A DNA stretch of 49,517 nt, taken from positions 1 to 49,517 of the forward strand of contig JAUCBJ010001047.1 in assembly GCA_032718475.1 (NCBI GenBank), read 5' to 3'. A program made the translations under genes and the position numbers. Under the pieces are notes generated by a model. It was not told the origin of the DNA, did not search any database, and was given only the letters and a program-made list of their open reading frames with translations. Position 1 is the first letter of the stretch, and each line of letters begins with the position of its first letter. The DNA is from Nemertoderma westbladi (taxonomy: Eukaryota > Xenacoelomorpha > Nemertodermatida > Nemertodermatidae). Of the stretch, positions 1-8,285 are shown one piece after another.

Positions 1-186
1 ACGCGCCACGGGTTTAATCACCTTCGGTACTACTCTGGTCGCGATTCGCAATATATTTCCCAATATTCCCTTTCCTCTCTGGCCGTGTCTAGCGAATACA
101 GTTCTAGAATTTAAATAGCGTGGTCTATAGCCACCCCTAAAATAGGGTAAACCACCAACCTTTTCTCTTTTCACTCTCTGATTCAT
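1..186 (-). CDS. Partial Gly/Arg-rich basic small structural-type protein (Polinton-associated), cut by window edge
   Basis: An open frame starts with ATG at 186-184 and stays open to base 1, giving 62 residues with no stop. The start reads MNQRVKREKVGGLPYFRGG, followed by many Arg and Gly and then a segment reading GKGILGNILRIATRVVPKVI. A basic leader with a 'PYFxG' turn followed by a 'G.G.lG..lr....vP' amphipathic stretch is the pattern I associate with a small protein found beside Polinton/adintovirus-type integrases in invertebrate genomes; it is often compared with adenovirus-like minor core or membrane-active proteins. That family link is from memory, not a search. It follows the two paralogous genes in the same direction with a 118-base gap, so it fits the same leftward gene block. 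The C-terminus lies outside the window. Confidence 0.6.
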   Translation of the reverse strand, partial: MNQRVKREKVGGLPYFRGGYRPRYLNSRTVFARHGQRGKGILGNILRIATRVVPKVIKPVAR

Positions 187-304
187 TGTACACACTGGCC
201 CACTGCTATATAGACCACCTCGAGACGCGTGAGTCGAGTGAGAGCCCAAACTCAAATTACAACAAGTTTTCATTTTTGCGAATATGTTTCAAATAAATTT
301 CCGA
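187..304 (-). promoter_or_regulatory. Short intergenic spacer with TATA-like site before the basic protein gene
   Basis: Between the stop of the 264-aa gene and the ATG at 186 the minus strand carries CTATATAG (about 211-218), roughly 25-30 bases upstream of the ATG. This is a plausible core promoter or just AT-rich spacer. No other gene is visible here. Confidence 0.3.
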
Positions 305-1099
305 TTATTGATTTTTTAAGATTAAAGTTACAATCACCGTGCCGCTATTAAATTTTATATTTTCATTTTGATCGTCTTTCAATTCTATGTTTATTAACTC
401 GATATTATGAAGAGCAATAGGTTTATAATTAATTTTTGTAAATTCCTTATGAATTAATTGTCCACAGCTTCCCTCATATGCAACACTTCTCAAAAGCGGT
501 TTAAGTTGATTGCCTACTATGCTATTGGCACATATATTGGAATAAACATTTATATTGCTCATGACAAAGTGGACCGGGTTACGAATAATTAGAGGCTCCA
601 TTAACTCTGTCACATCAACGCGAGTTATCTGTAGATAGTCTCTAGTTTTTATTATACGTAACATATTTTTATTAATGTAGTATTCACTCTCTAAACCTTT
701 TAAACCTAGCAACTCGATAAGTTTATTTCCATGGAACCTAATTTTTTGAGTATTCTTGAGCATCTGAATAGTAATATTATTATGTATTTCGCTATATTCT
801 AGCGATAAAAAATCTCCGATTCGTGTTGTATGCTTTAGTTGATTAATCATAACCTCAATGTCGCTATAGCAACCACCCGGAAGCATAAATTCACGCTTAG
901 TTCGACTACTATTCCACAGCGTAATTTTTACATTTTCCAGATTATGAACTGAAGCAGAGTATATTAATTCGGATAATCCAATAAACCATTCTCCTTTTAA
1001 CCGCAAGGGGGCAGCGAGCTCTACGTTGAAATTGGATGCAGTATTTAATGGGAAACGACCCGGAGAACTGTTTGAAGGTAAATATAATATTTTATACAT
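305..1099 (-). CDS. Polinton-associated conserved protein, paralog A (264 aa)
   Basis: A complete 264-aa ORF starting MYKILYLPSNSS. The N-terminus has 'LPSNSS...FP.NT...F...L..PL.L.G.W..GLSEL.YS', the middle has 'PGG.YSDIEVMINQL', and the C-terminal third has 'IVGN..KPLLR' and 'F.KINYKPIA' before a final 'F.SGTVIVTLIL'. This layout matches a protein family I recognise as commonly lying beside Polinton/Maverick-type integrases in cnidarian and other invertebrate genomes. Its function is not established; a virion surface or minor structural role is a guess. It overlaps the start of paralog B by 8 bases (1092-1099), as expected for compact virus-like gene packing, and clearly shares ancestry with it. 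No transmembrane segment or signal peptide is visible. The frame is intact, which suggests recent integration or retained function. Confidence 0.75.
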   Translation of the reverse strand: MYKILYLPSNSSPGRFPLNTASNFNVELAAPLRLKGEWFIGLSELIYSASVHNLENVKITLWNSSRTKREFMLPGGCYSDIEVMINQLKHTTRIGDFLSLEYSEIHNNITIQMLKNTQKIRFHGNKLIELLGLKGLESEYYINKNMLRIIKTRDYLQITRVDVTELMEPLIIRNPVHFVMSNINVYSNICANSIVGNQLKPLLRSVAYEGSCGQLIHKEFTKINYKPIALHNIELINIELKDDQNENIKFNSGTVIVTLILKNQ

Positions 1100-1934
1100 T
1101 ACTATTATTATTTTTACTTCGTAAATGAAGGGTAATTAAAGTTGTTCCACCATTAAATAATAATAATTCTCCCTTTTCATTACGTATTTCAATATGTATC
1201 TGATTGATATAAGTTTTCGCTACTTTCTTATAATATATTTTCTTAAATTCTCTAGTAATATGACGCGATTGCTCCAATGTAATAGGTAGGGTTCTTAGTA
1301 AAGGAGCGGTTGTATTACCAATTATGCCATAAGTAACTATATCGCTATAAATAAACAGATTTTCTCTACCTCTGGTTAAATTGCAGGGAAAAGGACAAAT
1401 CAAGTTTATGAACCCTCTACGTCTTTCATGTTTTTGCTTGAGCGAAAGAATCCCTAGAGGCGATAATGAAATATCAAAATTTCTATACCATAAATCTAAC
1501 TTTTCTCTGTTTTCATCCACGTTAACCAATCGATCCAAGCCTAATATTATCTTTAGGTCACCACTTATTTCGAATGAAAAGCGTGGCGGCAATCTTAGTA
1601 TCACTTGATTTGAACACTTTAAATAAATTAATTCTGGTAGGGAGGGGTGATCATTTTCTCTATTTATTCGATCCACTATAGCTTCTATGCTCCCATATAA
1701 ACCCGGCATGAAATTTATTATAGTTGACTGATGAATATCTCGATAAACAATAAATTGAGATTCTTCGACTAAATTATAGAAAGAACTAGAATACTGTATC
1801 TCACTCAGTCCCACTTCCATGTTTTCACTCAGAATTAACGTATATGGTAAGTCATTTGTAAATTTGGCCAATGTATTCCCTGGAAACTTTTCAGTTGGCC
1901 CATTACAGAATAGGCTTATATAAGTATCCATCAT
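1092..1934 (-). CDS. Polinton-associated conserved protein, paralog B (280 aa)
   Basis: A complete 280-aa ORF starting MMDTYISLFCNGPTEKFPGN. It repeats the family layout of the neighbouring 264-aa protein: 'FPGNTLAKFTNDLP', 'MEVGLSEIQYSSSF', 'PGLYGSIEAIVDRIN', then 'YGIIGNTTAPLLR', 'FKKIYYKKVA' and 'LLFNGGTTLITLHLR' at the end. The two copies are tandem and diverged, so the duplication is old relative to insertion. The ORF ends 8 bases inside the next gene and begins 3 bases after the integrase stop (1938), consistent with a tightly packed leftward gene set. Function is unknown; family assignment rests on motif memory and on genomic company (integrase, packaging ATPase). Confidence 0.75.
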   Translation of the reverse strand: MMDTYISLFCNGPTEKFPGNTLAKFTNDLPYTLILSENMEVGLSEIQYSSSFYNLVEESQFIVYRDIHQSTIINFMPGLYGSIEAIVDRINRENDHPSLPELIYLKCSNQVILRLPPRFSFEISGDLKIILGLDRLVNVDENREKLDLWYRNFDISLSPLGILSLKQKHERRRGFINLICPFPCNLTRGRENLFIYSDIVTYGIIGNTTAPLLRTLPITLEQSRHITREFKKIYYKKVAKTYINQIHIEIRNEKGELLLFNGGTTLITLHLRSKNNNSNV

Positions 1935-1937
1935 TAT

Positions 1938-3002
1938 CTATTTCCGTAGTTGAGACTGTTTTATCCAGGTTGCGCGCTTATAACCTTTAAATTTAACAAG
2001 ATATTCCAGCTCGGCTCCCCTGTTTCTTGACTTTACTATGTTATCGATTGCTAATATGTTGCTCTTTTGCTGAACTCTCTGAATTTCTTCTGGGTAGAAG
2101 CTTCCCTCAATCTCACGGCCCACGGCGTCTTTTACGTGATACATTGCGATCGGGAACCTATCCATTCTTATCCTCGCGATCGTGAAAATTTCCGTTGTCC
2201 AACCTTGAATATAACCTTTCTCAAATCTATTTTTAGAAATATTTAACCTCACACTGTCTCCTATTTTAAAGACTGGAGGGGAAACTTTAATTTTAGAGAG
2301 GTCCCCATATAGTTTTTTACGTACTTTATCCTCATTTGTTTTATTTACATGTAACAGTGCCATACCAATTGAACGATGTTTCGATTTATTATAGGCTACT
2401 AGTATTTCCGGCAATATTTTAAGCCATTTAAAATTTTTGCGTCGATTAAATATTTTGAACATTTTTGTTTTCAGAGTTCTATTAAATCTTTCGCAGATTG
2501 CAGCCTTAAATTGAGACCGAGTTGTATAGTACCTCACCTTTTTTAGTTTCAAATAATCCAAAACCAGCTTATTATCAAATTCCAAGCCTTGATCTGTACA
2601 CAAATTTCTAGGTGTTTCATCATTAAATATTGTTTCTAGAACACGCTTAATTTCTTTTCCCGTTTTTCGTTTCAGGGGTAAAGCCCATCCACGCTTACTA
2701 AAGCAGTCTATTGCGGTCAAAATATATCCATAATCAGAATTTGTTTCCCGATGTTGTTGCATATCAATCAGATCCGCTTGAATTGTGTCGCTTATACCAT
2801 AAAAATACATGCGACTCGTAGGGAAATGTTTTCGCGCCGGTGCATGTAGAGTGTAATTAGATTCACCTTGCAACCATTTTTTGACTATAGCTGGTTTGAT
2901 TTTTGTTGCAGTACTTAGTTTTTTTTGACTTGAAAATCCCGCAACATTTGAAACACTGTAGTAAATTTTGCGTAACTTGCGGTCCACAATCTTGCTCGTC
3001 AT
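1938..3002 (-). CDS. Polinton/Maverick-type integrase with C-terminal chromodomain (354 aa)
   Basis: A complete retroviral-type integrase. The DDE catalytic triad is visible as D77 (QAD), D137 (CTDQG) and E171 (CERFNRT), within a core of about residues 62-225 containing 'ILTAIDCFSKRGWALPLKRK' and 'LCTDQGLEFDN'. After an SH3-like segment (245-315, 'FKIGDSVRLN') the last 33 residues form a chromodomain-like tail ('ELEYLVKFKGY...TWI'). The enzyme would insert element DNA into the host genome, and the chromodomain may guide target choice; both statements are family knowledge. No zinc-binding HHCC region is obvious at the N-terminus. The frame is uninterrupted and the catalytic residues are present, so this copy may be functional or recently so. 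It sits between the small 65-aa ORF and the two paralogous proteins. Confidence 0.92.
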   Translation of the reverse strand: MTSKIVDRKLRKIYYSVSNVAGFSSQKKLSTATKIKPAIVKKWLQGESNYTLHAPARKHFPTSRMYFYGISDTIQADLIDMQQHRETNSDYGYILTAIDCFSKRGWALPLKRKTGKEIKRVLETIFNDETPRNLCTDQGLEFDNKLVLDYLKLKKVRYYTTRSQFKAAICERFNRTLKTKMFKIFNRRKNFKWLKILPEILVAYNKSKHRSIGMALLHVNKTNEDKVRKKLYGDLSKIKVSPPVFKIGDSVRLNISKNRFEKGYIQGWTTEIFTIARIRMDRFPIAMYHVKDAVGREIEGSFYPEEIQRVQQKSNILAIDNIVKSRNRGAELEYLVKFKGYKRATWIKQSQLRK

Positions 3003-3077
3003 AGCTATTACTAACTGTTCTAGAATTACATAGACAATGAAGGTTACAGGTTACCGTTAATCTTTTTATCCATGACA

Positions 3078-3275
3078 TTATATATATCTACTCTTTCGGG
3101 TGTAATCGAATAACCTCAACACCCTTCCTTTTCTTTCGTTTATTGTTTGCCTATTTCGACTTTTTATGACTGTTCTTTTTTTGGTTGTTTTTATTTTTTG
3201 GGAAAATGGAGTTGTTTTTGACTTTATTATATTATATTGTTCAGGTGTTACTAAATATAATTTTTGAAAAGACAT
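3078..3275 (-). CDS. Small basic Polinton-associated protein (65 aa)
   Basis: The ORF starts with ATG at 3275-3273 and overlaps the stop codon of the upstream core-like gene (TGATG), a coupling typical of compact viral gene sets. The protein begins MSFQKLYLVTPEQYN and is strongly Lys/Arg-rich afterwards. I recall small proteins with a 'YLV.pe.....' start in the same place in related elements, but this is weak. It has no transmembrane segment. An alternative is a fortuitous ORF, but its position and the ATG/stop overlap argue for a real gene. Confidence 0.5.
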   Translation of the reverse strand: MSFQKLYLVTPEQYNIIKSKTTPFSQKIKTTKKRTVIKSRNRQTINERKGRVLRLFDYTRKSRYI

Positions 3276-3616
3276 CACGTAAGCGCGGTAGCTACAGTTG
3301 TTGCGATTTCTGTGGCACCGAGCAACAGGGGCAATAAAAGTGGCAAAAATCCGCCAAATTGAGATAGTGTTTTACGTTGAAAGGTTAATGATTTTTTTGC
3401 TTTCAGTTTACGCATATTCTTTTTAAAGGGTGCTAATTTCTTTAAAATTCGATTATTGATATGCAAATTTCCGAATAGACTATTTAGAGTCACATTAACA
3501 AGAAGGCGAATCAACTCGTTGCTTGCTTTATGTCGTATAAAAAATCCTCTTGCAACCGCGCTACTATTTCTCAGGAATGTTAATTCTTTCCTATGTTTTC
3601 GTATATTGAGATCCAT
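3275..3616 (-). CDS. Polinton-associated core-like protein with GGFLPLLLPLL tail (113 aa)
   Basis: I place the start at the internal Met at 3616 (MDLNIRKHRKELTFL) because the upstream extension (to 3748) is hydrophobic, Cys/Tyr-rich and overlaps the ATPase gene, while 113 aa fits the family length I remember. The body is basic and helical ('NSLFGNLHINNRILKKL', 'KNMRKLKAKKSLTFQRK') and ends in 'FGGFLPLLLPLLLGATEI', a Gly-Gly-Phe followed by a hydrophobic amphipathic tail. This arrangement is common in small proteins of Polintons and adintovirus-like elements and has been compared with adenovirus core/minor capsid peptides. A role in virion core or membrane disruption is inference. It overlaps the next ORF at the stop codon. 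Confidence 0.7.
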   Translation of the reverse strand: MDLNIRKHRKELTFLRNSSAVARGFFIRHKASNELIRLLVNVTLNSLFGNLHINNRILKKLAPFKKNMRKLKAKKSLTFQRKTLSQFGGFLPLLLPLLLGATEIATTVATALT

Positions 3617-3728
3617 AACTGCTCTAGAATACGCATAACAAGAAGAATTTTTTTGGTATAGTATAACAAATAAAGATAAACTATTATAAAATAGCAGACA
3701 ATTAGCAACAATAACATTTTTACGAATA

Positions 3729-4355
3729 TTACAAAGGCTGATAAACACAATGTTCCATCGTGAATAGATTAGCCCTTATCCGCAGATTTTCTGGACTCTG
3801 TTGATGAAAGTCGATTAAAAGCGGATTGAATGCTTGCTGTGTAACGTCGTGGTAAGCGCTAATTAAAAATTTTGGATTATTTGGGTTCATCTGATAGGCT
3901 AAGGTTCTGATCTGCGTTAAATCACGCGGATTCTTAAATAGTAAAAAATAGGTGGAGTTAATAGATCGAGTACGTGCTTCCCCTCCTTTCTGAAATAGGT
4001 TTTGCGTTAAAAAAATAACAAAAGAATGCGTATGGCGCGCTACTTTGGTAAATAAAATTGTTGTTTGCTTTGAATTCTCTAGCTCAGACATTAAATCATC
4101 GAATATAATCACACTCTTTCTTTTTACGTTTTGATTAAAGTGTTCCGGAATTTCATTTAAGGTAGTAATATTGACACCTTTCACAATCGGTTTAGTTTGC
4201 CCATATATCCAAATAATCTCTGATGGTTGCGCGTCAAAAATTTGCTTGCTATTATGTAATATTTGCTCCAAATATGTAGTTTTACCACTGCCAGAAGGGC
4301 CAGCCATTAACATTGTGGCACCAAACCTAAACCGTACATCTATAGGCCCACTCAT
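3729..4355 (-). CDS. A32/FtsK-HerA-type packaging ATPase (about 208 aa)
   Basis: The P-loop (Walker A) reads GPSGSGKTTYLEQIL near residue 20 when translation starts at the Met at 4355 (MSGPIDVRFRF). Walker B is 'SVIIFDDLMSE', followed by a 'RHTHSFVIFLTQNLFQKG' sensor-like strand and 'NSTYFLLFKNPRD', a set typical of the genome-packaging ATPases of Polintons, adintoviruses and related dsDNA viruses. The ORF can be extended upstream to 4403 in frame, but the extra 16 residues (MLIFKSVLIG...) do not belong to the family core, so I prefer 4355. It is the first gene of the leftward block, preceded by repeats. No disabling mutation is seen. Confidence 0.88.
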   Translation of the reverse strand: MSGPIDVRFRFGATMLMAGPSGSGKTTYLEQILHNSKQIFDAQPSEIIWIYGQTKPIVKGVNITTLNEIPEHFNQNVKRKSVIIFDDLMSELENSKQTTILFTKVARHTHSFVIFLTQNLFQKGGEARTRSINSTYFLLFKNPRDLTQIRTLAYQMNPNNPKFLISAYHDVTQQAFNPLLIDFHQQSPENLRIRANLFTMEHCVYQPL

Positions 4356-4460
4356 TATTATACTGTAGTTCGTTCCAATAAGGACTGATTTGAAGATTAA
4401 CATTTATTTAGTAAGAATAAGAAAAATTAACAGCTCGTATATTGTAATTTATTGCTCATA

Positions 4461-5600
4461 TGCAATATTTCTGTTTTTTATATTATAGATAATAATTGTA
4501 ACATAAATTTATAATTTAACACAAATATAATGTGAAAATTCACTTTAACATAGAGTAACTAAACTAAACACAAAATAGGATAAACAGATGGTCATAGGTT
4601 CGACCCGTACTCGCCGTGACCAGCTGTTTTTCCTATTTTGTGTCTACTTTTTAAAATTTCATGACTAGGATTCGAATCCTGGTTTAACTTATTTTGTGTT
4701 GGATTTATAATGGTCGCGAGTAGGGATTGAACCTATGACCTCCTGTTTATTTTCCATAAAACGGGATACGAGTAGGGATCGAGCCCGTGACCATCTGTTT
4801 ATCCTATTTTATGTTTAGTTTAGGTACTCTAGTTATTCTATGTTTAACTTATTTTGTGTTGGTTTTATATTGGTCGCGAGTAGGGATTGAACCCGTGACC
4901 ATCTGTTTATCCTATTTTGTGTTTACTTTTTATATTTTTCCATAAAACGGGATACGAGAAGGGGTCGAACATGTGACCACCTGTTTATCCTATTTTATGT
5001 TTAGTTTAGGTACTCTAGTTATTCTATGTTTAACTTATTTTGTGTTGGTTTTATATTGGTCGCGAGTAGGGATTGAACCCGTAACAATCTGTTTATCCTA
5101 TTTTGTGTTTAGTTTAGTTACTCTAGTTATTCTATGTTTACTTTTTATATTTTCATGATTAGGATTCGAACCCTGGTTTAACTTATTTCGTGTTGGATTT
5201 ATAATGGTCGCGAGTAGGGATTGAACCTATGACCTCCTGTTTATTTTCCATAAAACGGGATACGAGTAGGGATTGAGCCCGTGACCTTCTGTTTTTCCTA
5301 TTTTGTGTTTAGTTTAGGTACTCTAGTTATTCTATGTTTACTTTTTATATTTTTCATAAAACGGACACGAGTAGGGTTTGAACCTACAGTATGACCATCT
5401 GTTTATCCTATTTTATGTTTAGTTTAGTTACTCTATGTTAAAGTGAATTTTCACATTATATTTGTGTTAAATTATAAATTTATGCTACAATTATTATTTA
5501 TATTATAAAAACAGTTAAAGTGAATTTTCATATTATATTTATGTTAAATTATAAATTTATGCTACAATTATTATTTATATTATAAAAAACAGAAATATTC
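4461..5600. repeat. Foldback structure: inverted arms enclosing a tandem array
   Basis: The left arm (about 4471-4597) and right arm (about 5395-5520) are near-perfect reverse complements. Shared pieces include the sequence around CTGTTTTTTATATTA, the block ATAATGTGAAAATTCACTTT, and AACACAAAATAGGATAAACAG. The right arm contains a second copy of its outer 75 bases (about 5515-5592), so the outermost homology runs to about 5600. The interior is a tandem array with tRNA T-arm-like motifs. It could be a foldback/MITE-type insertion or an inversion inside a longer repeat array; no target duplication was found. Confidence 0.6.
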
Positions 5601-5651
5601 GAGTTATATTGCATTATATATTTCACATTGAAGTGGATTACTTTAGATGTT

Positions 5652-5669
5652 GGGGGGGGGGGGGGGGGG
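5652..5669. repeat. Poly-G run (18 G)
   Basis: Eighteen consecutive G, exactly at the left edge of the 165-bp block repeated later at 6322. It may mark an insertion edge or be a mutational microsatellite. Confidence 0.9.
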
Positions 5670-5832
5670 AATCTGGTTTGCGAGGGATATTTGAATGGTG
5701 AGTATAACTATCCTTGAGAGCTAGTGCAACGCTATCTCACTATGGATGGGCTTTACCACTGTACTCGCATCTGCTCTCTCATTGGCTGCTCGATGCCTCC
5801 GATTAAGGGTCTAAGACCTTCAAGCTGATTAT
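5670..5832. repeat. 165-bp dispersed repeat, copy 1
   Basis: Starts AATCTGGTTTGCGAGGGATA and ends near TCAAGCTGA. A near-identical copy lies at 6324-6482. The two copies differ by a handful of substitutions (for example CACTGTACTCGC versus CATTGTACTCAT). Confidence 0.85.
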
Positions 5833-6323
5833 TTGCTTAGATTAATGATTATTACTTGATTTATTTGCCTATTTTGTGTTTAGTTTAGTTACTCTAGTTA
5901 TTCTATGTTTACTTTTTATATTTTCATGATTAGGATTCGAACCCTGGTTTAACTTATTTCGTGTTGGATTTATAATGGTCGCGAGTAGGGATTGAACCTA
6001 TGACCTCCTGTTTATTTTCCATAAAACGGGATACGACTAGGGATCGAACCTGTGACCATCTGTTTATCCTATTTTGTGTTTAGTTTAGGTATTCTAGTTA
6101 TTCTATGTTTAACTTATTTTATGTTGGTTTTATATTGGTCGCGAGTAGGGATTGAACCCGTGACCATCTGTTTATCCTATTTTGTGTTTACTTTTTAAAT
6201 TTTTCCATAAAACGGGATACGAGAAGGGGTCGAACATGTGACCACCTGTTTATCCTATTTTATGTTTAGTTTAGTTACTCTAGTTATTCTATGTTTACTT
6301 TTTATATTTTTCATAAAACGGGG

Positions 6324-6545
6324 AATCTGGTTTGCGAGGGATATTTGAATGGTGAGTATAACTATCCTTGAGAGCTAGTGCAACGCTATCTCACTATGGA
6401 TGGGCTTTACCATTGTACTCATATCTGCTCTCTCATTGGCTGCTCGATGCCTCCGATTAAGGGTCTAAGGCCTTCAAGCTGACCATTTGCTTAGTTTTCT
6501 AATTAGAAGGTCGTGAGTTTGCACCCTAGAAGAGCATTATTCTTT
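6324..6545 (+). repeat. 165-bp dispersed repeat, copy 2, followed by SINE-like tRNA piece
   Basis: The first 160 bases repeat 5670-5832. The sequence continues with CCATTTGCTTAG, then AAGGTCGTGAGTTTGCACCCT, which resembles the anticodon-to-T-arm half of a tRNA (B-box with changes). This suggests a tRNA-derived SINE-like repeat whose full length is seen only in this copy. Confidence 0.5.
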
Positions 6546-6548
6546 TTC

Positions 6549-6643
6549 CTAGCTCTTGGTTAACTCTAGTACACTCTAGCTTTGACTCTCCCGGAGATAG
6601 TGATAGTATGCAACCTTGGGAGTTAACGTGAGTAAAGACCAAG
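6549..6643. repeat. Imperfect inverted repeat
   Basis: CTCTTGGTTAACTC on the left faces GAGTTAAC and CCAAGAG on the right, around a loop containing CCCGGAGATAG. The flanks to 7160 are AT-rich and show no supportable gene. Confidence 0.4.
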
Positions 6644-6935
6644 AGATTAGACTTCAGGCTCCCTCTATTGCTTCATTCTTCTTAACTTTATAAAATAACT
6701 CAACCCGTATTTAAAGTTTTAAAAATTATGACTTAGTCGACTAATTTTCCAAAGTATATATTATAAAAACATATAATTTCTTGAATAAATAGACCTAATA
6801 GTAATAAATAATGTGGGGGGTAAATACATTTATAATTCTAATATAATTATAAAGGATAAATAGTCCTAATACTATTATAATTACTCGATATATATTATCC
6901 AACTGTCACCGCTCTAGAACAACTGCGCTCCCAAT

Positions 6936-6972
6936 CTCGCTCGCCGACTGGCCCTCATGCAAATTTAGCCTA
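6936..6972. repeat. 37-bp block with octamer motif, copy 1
   Basis: A segment of the form AATCTCGCT.GCCG..GGCCCTCATGCAAATTTAGC recurs at about 7902-7938. It contains ATGCAAAT, the classical POU/octamer site. The second copy continues into a GC-rich GCGGCGCCA block that recurs again at 9248. Confidence 0.6.
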
Positions 6973-7160
6973 TGAGAAAATAAATAATTTATTTTATAAT
7001 TAAATAATAATTTATTATTTAAGTAATTGCTTTATAGCCATCTTGGTAATTCTTATAACTTTAAAATTATTGTAATTACTCAAATTAATTTCTATACTCA
7101 ATTTGCTTATTGCTTTAACCTATTTTATTATATCATATTATAAAGGAATGTTAGTATTAA

Positions 7161-7580
7161 TTAAAACTTACACCATGGTTCCTCCCTGAAATCCTCTGTT
7201 TCCTCCCAGTTTTCCTGGGGAAAAGGGTAAAGGAAACGTTGTTCCTCAGCCGCTGCTATCTCTTTCTGAACATATTCCTGGTACAAATACTGATCGTACC
7301 AGTTGGAGGAGGTCCGAAGCCCTTCCACTCGCGCTTCCTCCAATGCTCGAATCTCGAGCTCTCGATTAACCAAATCTTCCTCCCACGCCATCTCCTCTTC
7401 CTGATCCCTCATATAACGGACATAGGGAGTGACCGCTTCCGACCTGCTCTCCATGGTCTGTGTACCGACGCTTCTGGTTGTGGTTGTGTTGATAGCGTTG
7501 GATATGGTGGTGACGGGTGTAGCTGTGATGGAGACCGGTGTTACGGAGGCGGCTAGCTGGGTGCTGGTGGTGGAATCCAT
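7161..7580 (-). CDS. Acidic protein of unknown function, probable first exon (139 codons, ends at splice donor)
   Basis: I choose the Met at 7580 (MDSTTSTQLAAS) because the ORF extension to 7604 adds a short hydrophobic stretch unlike the rest. The N-terminal 45 residues are Ser/Thr/Ala-rich and low in complexity; the remainder is highly acidic and helical ('RDQEEEMAWEEDLVNRELEI'), with several Trp and Tyr. I do not recognise a family. The frame meets a stop only 5 bases after GTAAGT (7171-7166), an excellent splice donor, so the coding sequence is probably spliced into an exon further left that I cannot identify. A TATA box lies about 140 bases upstream. If unspliced, the protein is 139 aa. 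Confidence 0.55.
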   Translation of the reverse strand: MDSTTSTQLAASVTPVSITATPVTTISNAINTTTTRSVGTQTMESRSEAVTPYVRYMRDQEEEMAWEEDLVNRELEIRALEEARVEGLRTSSNWYDQYLYQEYVQKEIAAAEEQRFLYPFPQENWEETEDFREEPWCKF

Positions 7581-7720
7581 GATGATGAATAGCCAAATTG
7601 ACAAATTGTAAACGCAAAAGTTTAAAATGAAATGTAAAGTTTAAAATTAGCGTCTTGTGAAATAAATCATGTAAAATTATTCGAGCTCAAAACTGATGAG
7701 GAATGAAGGTCCCGTCTCGG

Positions 7721-7728
7721 TTTATATA
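7721..7728 (-). promoter_or_regulatory. TATA box for the acidic-protein gene
   Basis: The minus strand reads GCTATATAAACCGAGACGGG. TATATAAA is a consensus TATA box, followed about 30 bases downstream by a TCATCAGTT region that could contain the start site. The distance to the ATG at 7580 is about 140 bases. Confidence 0.6.
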
Positions 7729-7901
7729 GCATCAGCGCAGAGGGAGCAACGCAACAGTTTCAACGAGCGGCGGCTTTAATTAAAGGGCTCCCCAGTGATA
7801 AGTCGTTAGGAGCCAGTAGTAATTATATACGGTAATAACTAGGGGATATAGCATATGAATGTTAGCCTTATTTGGGCCCTCAAGCTTATTAGCAATAGAG
7901 A

Positions 7902-8010
7902 TATCTCGCTTGCCGGCCGGCCCTCATGCAAATTTAGCGGCGCCAAGGCTAACGGGGCACCTCGAAGACAGTCTGGCTATAGTAGAGTAGAATGGATATA
8001 CGAGTCCATA
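7902..8010. repeat. Octamer/GCGGCGCCA repeat block, copy 2
   Basis: The left part repeats 6936-6972. The right part (GCGGCGCCAAGGCTAACGG ... AGACAGTCTGGCTATAGTAG ... AGAATGGATATAC) recurs in diverged form at about 9248-9332. It looks like a shared regulatory or element-terminal block rather than a gene. Confidence 0.55.
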
Positions 8011-8089
8011 GCTAAAATACATCTGCCATGGAGCCTTCGCGTAGCACTATGCTCACCAAATATATTTATAATTCTCTATCCGCGAAATT

Positions 8090-8250
8090 TTCAGGAATTT
8101 TAAATTTTGGCCGTCGCTTCGCGGAAAAAATAAAAAGTAAACACAAAATAGGATATACAGATTGTCATAGATTCGATTCCCTACCTCGACCAGGGTCATT
8201 ATGACCCTCCCCCGATATTTATACAACATTTTATAGCCCGGTAGTATTGG
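8090..8250. repeat. 160-bp direct repeat, copy 1
   Basis: Runs from ATTTTCAGGAATTTTAAATT to AGCCCGGTAGTATT and is repeated almost perfectly at 8571-8731, offset 481 bases. It includes GTAAACACAAAATAGGATATACAG, the same motif as the 4.5-6.3 kb array in inverted orientation, plus a diverged B-box-like GATTCGATTCCC. Confidence 0.85.
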
Positions 8251-8285
8251 GGTTATTATGTGACTCATGAAAATAAATCTTAAAT

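Larger units (their letters stand above)
4560..6320 (-). repeat. Tandem array of tRNA T-arm (B-box)-like units
   Basis: About a dozen irregular units share 'TATCCTATTTTGTGTTTAG', 'GGTACTCTAGTTATTCTATG' and segments that look like the 3' part of a tRNA gene read on the minus strand. The clearest B-box matches on the minus strand are GGTTCGAATCC at about 5160-5172 and 5931-5943; other units carry diverged forms (GGTTCAATCCC, GGCTCGATCCC). The minus-strand motif ends TACTCGCGACCA, like a tRNA acceptor end. I see no matching A-box, so these are tRNA-like pieces rather than tRNA genes. A second block type is interspersed at 5670-5830. Confidence 0.65.

Noticed and set aside
4560-6320. True tRNA genes in the repeat array
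   Set aside because: T-arm and acceptor-like pieces are present but no A-box or D-arm or anticodon arm of correct spacing could be found.
4560-6320. CRISPR-like array
   Set aside because: Units are irregular, spacers are not unique, and the context is eukaryotic.
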